9,098 bases of DNA, taken from the NCBI GenBank assembly GCA_025774865.1, contig JALGZO010000354.1:1-9098 (forward strand). The letters run 5' to 3'. Under the pieces are notes generated by a model that was not told the origin of the DNA, searched no databases, and saw nothing but the letters and a program-made list of their open reading frames with translations. Position 1 is the first letter of the stretch. Every line of letters starts with the position of its first letter. The DNA comes from a bacterium. GTDB taxonomy: Bacteria; ARS69. The translations under genes and the position numbers were made by a program. Of this stretch, positions 6,440 through 9,098 are shown piece by piece.

Positions 6440-7272
6440 CGGTTCGCTTCGTCAAGATGTCCGGGGCGGGAAACGACCTCGTGCTCGTCGATCACCGCGA
6501 AGGGTTCCTGCACGGCCGCGAGGAGGCGTTCGCCCGAGTCGCGTGCGATCGACGGCGAGGAATCGGGGCGGATGGCGTCGTGCTTCTGGAGCCCGACGAC
6601 GAACGGGACTTCACCGTCCGTTTCTTCAATCCCGACGGGGGTGAGTACGAGTTGTGCGGCAACGGGGCCCGCTGCATTCCGCACTTTGCCCGAGAGCTCG
6701 GGATTTCCGGGCCCGAGTACCACTTTCGTTCGCAGGCGGGGCAGCACGTCGCGCGTGCGATCGATGATCACACCGCGTGGGTCGAGTTGAACCCGGTCCG
6801 CCACGTGCGCCTCGACATACCGGTCGATCTCGATGGGAAGCCGGCCCAGATGGATTGGGGCGACATCGGCGTCCCGCACGGCGCGTACTGGACCTCCGAC
6901 GTGGCCATGGTCCCCGTGATGAAGTGGGGAGCTCACCTGCGCCGGCATCCCGCGTTCGGGGCCGAAGGTACCAACGTCAGCTTCGTCGAGGCGGTAGGGC
7001 CCAGCCGGTTGCGCATCCGCACGTTCGAGCGCGGCGTGGAGGGGGAGACCTTCGCGTGCGGGAGCGGTTCCGCGGTCGTCGCCACGATCGCCCGGGCCAA
7101 GGGCCTCGTCGGAGATCGGGTGGACCTGGAGGTTCGGAGCGGGGACGTCCTCACCGTTCACCTCCCCGCCGACGCATCCGACGGACCTCGCCTCGCCGGG
7201 CCCGTGACCCGCTCGTTCGCCGGCGAACTGGAGCTCGAGGCCTTCCTTGACCCGGGCCCTCCGGTCCGGTAA
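6436..7272 (+). CDS. dapF: Diaminopimelate epimerase DapF
   Basis: The product is 278 aa, the standard length. It interconverts LL- and meso-diaminopimelate in the cytoplasm, supplying lysine and peptidoglycan. The two catalytic cysteines are present: C74 (CGNGARC) and C208 (ACGSGS). Also visible are MSGAGND at 8-14, the substrate-binding Asn of FFNPDGG, TNVSF, and FERGVEGET preceding the second Cys. One difference from E. coli and Haemophilus DapF is GVPH (V146-P-H) where those have GNPH, so the Asn that contacts substrate is replaced by Val; other family members are thought to vary here, so activity is still expected. ATG 6436 overlaps the lipoprotein stop (ATGA), and GGAGG lies upstream at 6421-6425. 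It closes the trmFO-dapF run; no clear terminator follows. Confidence 0.97.
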   Translation: MTVRFVKMSGAGNDLVLVDHREGFLHGREEAFARVACDRRRGIGADGVVLLEPDDERDFTVRFFNPDGGEYELCGNGARCIPHFARELGISGPEYHFRSQAGQHVARAIDDHTAWVELNPVRHVRLDIPVDLDGKPAQMDWGDIGVPHGAYWTSDVAMVPVMKWGAHLRRHPAFGAEGTNVSFVEAVGPSRLRIRTFERGVEGETFACGSGSAVVATIARAKGLVGDRVDLEVRSGDVLTVHLPADASDGPRLAGPVTRSFAGELELEAFLDPGPPVR

Positions 7273-7292
7273 GAGCTTGCAATGAAAAAACT

Positions 7293-7322
7293 TTGACACG
7301 CTCACGAGGCCTCTGCTAGGGT
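7293..7322 (+). promoter_or_regulatory. Sigma70-type promoter for the HU gene unit
   Basis: TTGACA (7293-7298) is a perfect -35 and TAGGGT (7317-7322) a fair -10, separated by 18 bases, with TGC directly before the -10. An A-rich stretch (AATGAAAAAA, 7281-7290) just upstream resembles an UP element. Transcription is predicted to start near 7329, giving a leader of about 80 bases. It lies in the only AT-rich pocket of the window and in a real intergenic gap after dapF. Confidence 0.82.
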
Positions 7323-7336
7323 CCGTCGGTTCACGA

Positions 7337-7402
7337 TTCCCGGACTCGGGAAGCGGCTCCGGGCCGGCGCTCCGGGGGGTCTGAGTGCCGCCCGAGAAGG
7401 GA
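7337..7402 (+). promoter_or_regulatory. HU mRNA leader with alternative stems and Shine-Dalgarno
   Basis: TTCCCG (7337-7342) and CGGGAA (7347-7352) form a 6-bp hairpin with a GACT loop near the 5' end of the predicted transcript. The segment CTCGGG (7345-7350), partly loop and partly 3' arm, is also complementary to CCCGAG (7391-7396), which touches the Shine-Dalgarno GAAGGG (7396-7401). Two exclusive folds are therefore possible, one of which would sit beside the ribosome-binding site. Functional control is inference. Confidence 0.35.
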
Positions 7403-7408
7403 TTCCTG

Positions 7409-7759
7409 ATGACAAAAGCCGACCTCGTGGATCGCATCACCGGAGCCACCGGTCTCACGAAACGGGACGTGGCGGTCGTCGTGGACCGGTTCATCGACGC
7501 CGTCGGGCGCGCGCTGGCCACCGGGAACCACATCGAGATCCGGGGCTTCGGGAGCTTCAAGATCAAGTCGCGACGAGCCCGGATCGCTCGGAACCCTCGC
7601 ACCGGCGCGACGGTCCGGGTTCCGGAGAAGATCGTCCCTTATTTCAAGGTTTCCAAGGAGCTCAAGAAGGTAATCGAGGACGCCAATCCGGTGATCGAGG
7701 ATCGTGATGCGCCCATCTCCCCATCCGACGCCCAGATCTCGGCCCCCGACGCGTCCTAG
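7409..7759 (+). CDS. HU/IHF-family DNA-binding protein with acidic C-terminal tail
   Basis: The product is 116 aa, against about 90 for plain HU. It is a nucleoid protein that binds and bends DNA as a dimer. The helical N-terminus (TKADLVDRITGATGL) is followed by the conserved RGFGSFKI turn at about residues 45-52, a basic beta-arm, and NPRTG at 62-66 with the DNA-intercalating proline at P63, then VPYFKVSKELKK. Residues 93-116 form an extra tail rich in Asp, Pro, Ser and Ile, without counterpart in standard HU. ATG 7409 is chosen from GAAGGG 7 bases upstream; GTG 7385 would add eight residues without a good ribosome-binding site. HU versus IHF cannot be told from sequence alone. It heads a unit with the 31-aa gene and pilZ, with its own strong promoter. 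Confidence 0.93.
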   Translation: MTKADLVDRITGATGLTKRDVAVVVDRFIDAVGRALATGNHIEIRGFGSFKIKSRRARIARNPRTGATVRVPEKIVPYFKVSKELKKVIEDANPVIEDRDAPISPSDAQISAPDAS

Positions 7760-7797
7760 CTTCCCTTCAGATAACCGGGTCAAGGAGCCTGCCTGCC

Positions 7798-7893
7798 ATG
7801 CCGAGTGGTAAGAAGAGAAAGCGTGCGAAGATCGCCACGCACAAACGCAAGAAGAGGCTGCGGAAGGATCGGCACAAGAAGAAGAAGAAATAG
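7798..7893 (+). CDS. 31-aa Lys/Arg-rich protein, mS38/AURKAIP1-COX24-like
   Basis: This tiny gene lies between HU and pilZ. It has a strong Shine-Dalgarno AAGGAG (7782-7787) 10 bases before ATG and a TAG stop at 7891. The product starts MPSGKKRKRAK, has a central ATHKRKKRLRK and ends in five lysines; about two thirds of its residues are Lys, Arg or His. The pattern K-x-x-x-H-K-x-K-K-R-L-R-K resembles the short basic C-terminal motif of the mitochondrial ribosomal protein mS38 (AURKAIP1/COX24 domain); similar stand-alone proteins of about 30 residues occur in Bacteroidetes and relatives. A ribosome-associated or RNA-binding role is likely but inferred. The family assignment is from memory of the motif, without a search. 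Gene-finders with a minimum length would miss it. Confidence 0.8.
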   Translation: MPSGKKRKRAKIATHKRKKRLRKDRHKKKKK

Positions 7894-7908
7894 CCGACGG
7901 GGGAACCG

Positions 7909-8280
7909 ATGGCGGATTCAGGGACCAATCGCAGGAAGGACGTCAGGACCAGCGCGCGGGTTCCGATCGAGCTGGCCGGCCAAGGCGAGACTCTCTCCGT
8001 TTCTTCTCTGAATATCGGGGCCGGGGGCGTCTACGTGGAGGTTCCCCGGTTCATCGAGCCGCTGACCAAGCTCCATCTCTCCATGATGATTCCCGGCCCG
8101 ACCCCCGACGAGGAAGCCTCCCCAGTGGAGACGGAGGCAATCGTCGTGCGGGTCCTGCCCGAGCGACCTGACCCCGGCGTCGACCGCTACGAGGTGGCGT
8201 GCGCGTTCCTCGACCTGTCCGAAGATAACCGCGACGTCGTCAACCGCTACATCCTGACGCACCGTACCGTCGCCACCTAG
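7909..8280 (+). CDS. Single-domain PilZ protein (putative c-di-GMP receptor)
   Basis: The product is 123 aa, the size of one PilZ domain with little else. The N-terminal arginine motif is present (NRRKDVR, R9-x-x-x-R13), followed by a beta strand ARVPIEL. The second motif reads N35-I-G-A-G-G40, i.e. [D/N]xSxxG with Gly in place of Ser. PilZ proteins bind cyclic di-GMP through these two motifs and relay it to motility, secretion or polysaccharide machinery. The Ser-to-Gly change occurs in some PilZ domains, so binding is probable but not certain. The C-terminal half (EAIVVRVLPE, YEVACAFLDLSEDNRDVVNRYI) fits the last strands and helix of the fold. ATG 7909 lies 15 bases after the 31-aa gene, with GGGGGAA just upstream. 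A CheA-like kinase gene follows. Confidence 0.88.
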   Translation: MADSGTNRRKDVRTSARVPIELAGQGETLSVSSLNIGAGGVYVEVPRFIEPLTKLHLSMMIPGPTPDEEASPVETEAIVVRVLPERPDPGVDRYEVACAFLDLSEDNRDVVNRYILTHRTVAT

Positions 8281-8296
8281 GCGTCTTCAACCACCA

Positions 8297-8345
8297 CCTC
8301 CCTCGTGCCGATCTCTCGGAGACGGTGTGAGGGAGGCGTTTGTTT
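8297..8345 (+). terminator. Long hairpin with T-rich trailer; its 3' arm is the cheA Shine-Dalgarno
   Basis: CCTCCCTC (8297-8304) pairs with GAGGGAGG (8329-8336); the helix continues through three G-U pairs and CCG/CGG (8308-8310/8323-8325), then TCTC/GAGA (8312-8315/8319-8322) closing a TCG loop. The trailer is CGTTTGTTT (8337-8345). It looks like a Rho-independent terminator for the HU-pilZ transcript, with an imperfect T-tract. The 3' arm contains GGGAGG, the ribosome-binding site for TTG 8344, so the hairpin would also hide that site in any read-through transcript. Confidence 0.65.
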
Positions 8346-9098
8346 GGCTGAATCCTTCGAACAGCTACGCCTGGAGTTCCTCGCCGAGACCGAGGACACC
8401 CTGGAGGCGCTGCAGCACGATCTGAACCGGCTTGGCCAAGCCGTCGGCCGAGGTGCGCCCGAGGCCCAGATCGTCGACCGCGTGTTCCGCGCGACCCACT
8501 CGCTCAAGGGCGTCGCGGGCATGTTCGGTCTGGACGACATGTCCGCCGTCTCCCACGCGATGGAGAGCGTGTTCGAGCAGCTCCGGGAGGGCCGCCTCCC
8601 GTTCGACGACGCCGCGCTCGACCTCCTTTACCGGGGCAACGAATCTCTGCACTCGCTGCTAGCGCACGCATCCGGGCGTACCTCCGGTGACCCGCACACC
8701 GCGGCCGAGACTGTCATCCGCGAGGTCGAACGACACCTGGAGGAACACGCGCCCACCTCGGATAGCACCGCGGACGACGATCCGCTGGCCGCGACGCTCC
8801 CGCAGCTGGGAGAAGCGGAGCGCGACGCCGTGCGCGCCGCGTACGAAGCCGAAAAGACGATCGCCGTCGTGGAGGCGATCTTCCCGGCCACCGGCTACGA
8901 AGAACCGTTCCGCAATCTTCTCGAGGGCATTCGCACGTGGGGCACCGTTCACGGCAGCGCGCCGAGTGACCCGAGCGAAGAGACCGAGACCATTCGCGTG
9001 CGCGTCGTGGTGAGCGGGTCCGAGGAACTGTTCGGACTCATGCGCGCCGTCGGGCCCCTGGGAGCGGAGGTGCTCTCGTGTGATCCTCGCGCGACGCT
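8344..9098 (+). CDS. cheA: CheA-like chemotaxis histidine kinase, N-terminal part (3' truncated by window end)
   Basis: The frame is open from TTG 8344 to the window end, 251 full codons. The TTG has GGGAGG 7 bases upstream; the first in-frame ATG (8521) would cut the Hpt domain just after its histidine. Residues 1-110 are an Hpt (P1) domain: FLAETEDTLEALQHDL, then FRATHSLKGVAGMFGL with phospho-acceptor H52. A Ser/Asp/Thr-rich linker follows (about 118-144). Residues 145-200 (LGEAERDAVRAAYEAEKTI to IRTWGTVHG) match the pattern of the region that follows P1 in some CheA proteins (L-x-x-x-E-x-x-x-L, then a strand, then L-x-x-L-x-x-x-G-x-V), and a second similar module begins near 219. The dimerisation, ATPase and CheW-like domains would lie beyond the edge, so CheA rather than another Hpt protein is probable, not proven. 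Confidence 0.78.
   Translation, partial: MAESFEQLRLEFLAETEDTLEALQHDLNRLGQAVGRGAPEAQIVDRVFRATHSLKGVAGMFGLDDMSAVSHAMESVFEQLREGRLPFDDAALDLLYRGNESLHSLLAHASGRTSGDPHTAAETVIREVERHLEEHAPTSDSTADDDPLAATLPQLGEAERDAVRAAYEAEKTIAVVEAIFPATGYEEPFRNLLEGIRTWGTVHGSAPSDPSEETETIRVRVVVSGSEELFGLMRAVGPLGAEVLSCDPRAT

Noticed and set aside
6777-7250. Overlapping + strand open frame inside dapF
   Set aside because: Frame-shifted shadow of dapF with Arg/Gly-rich low-complexity sequence.

Overview
The window is high-GC bacterial chromosome in which every supportable gene lies on the + strand. No phage, transposase, CRISPR array, rRNA or tRNA was recognised. Gene content suggests the FCB superphylum or a neighbour (Gemmatimonadota-, Eisenbacteria- or Latescibacterota-like). 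The clues are a lipoprotein with a Cys-then-PPPGG start followed by a Big_5-type Ig domain, a 31-residue Lys/Arg-rich protein of the kind seen in Bacteroidetes-like genomes, a tailed HU protein, and the presence of both HslVU and TrmFO. This is inference from gene families, not a database match.

Layout. 2-349 is the 3' end of topA (three Cys4 zinc fingers). 350-1113 is a 764-bp non-coding stretch holding a 26-bp tandem repeat array (541-681) and a dense run of hairpins (about 710-1055), ending in a weak promoter and the trmFO ribosome-binding site. 1114-7272 is a housekeeping run: trmFO (tRNA m5U54 methylation), xerC (chromosome dimer resolution), hslV and hslU (ATP-dependent protease), an Ig-like lipoprotein, and dapF (diaminopimelate for peptidoglycan and lysine). 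From xerC to dapF, each gene overlaps the next by 4 bases (GTGA, GTGA, GTGA, ATGA), so the five are probably one translationally coupled unit. The order topA-trmFO-xerC-hslV-hslU is the one known from Bacillus (topA-trmFO-codV-clpQ-clpY-codY), but here a lipoprotein and dapF take the place of codY.

A clear sigma70-type promoter (7293-7322) opens a second unit: an HU/IHF-family gene with an acidic tail, a 31-aa mS38/AURKAIP1-like basic protein, and a single-domain PilZ protein. It ends at a long hairpin (8297-8336) with a T-rich trailer. The 3' arm of that hairpin is also the Shine-Dalgarno sequence of the next gene, a CheA-like kinase starting at TTG 8344 and running off the window.

No wholly new multi-gene system is evident. 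The least explained parts are the repeat/hairpin intergenic region, the hairpin that could act both as terminator and as cover for the cheA ribosome-binding site, the very small basic gene, and the lipoprotein embedded in the protease/dapF chain.
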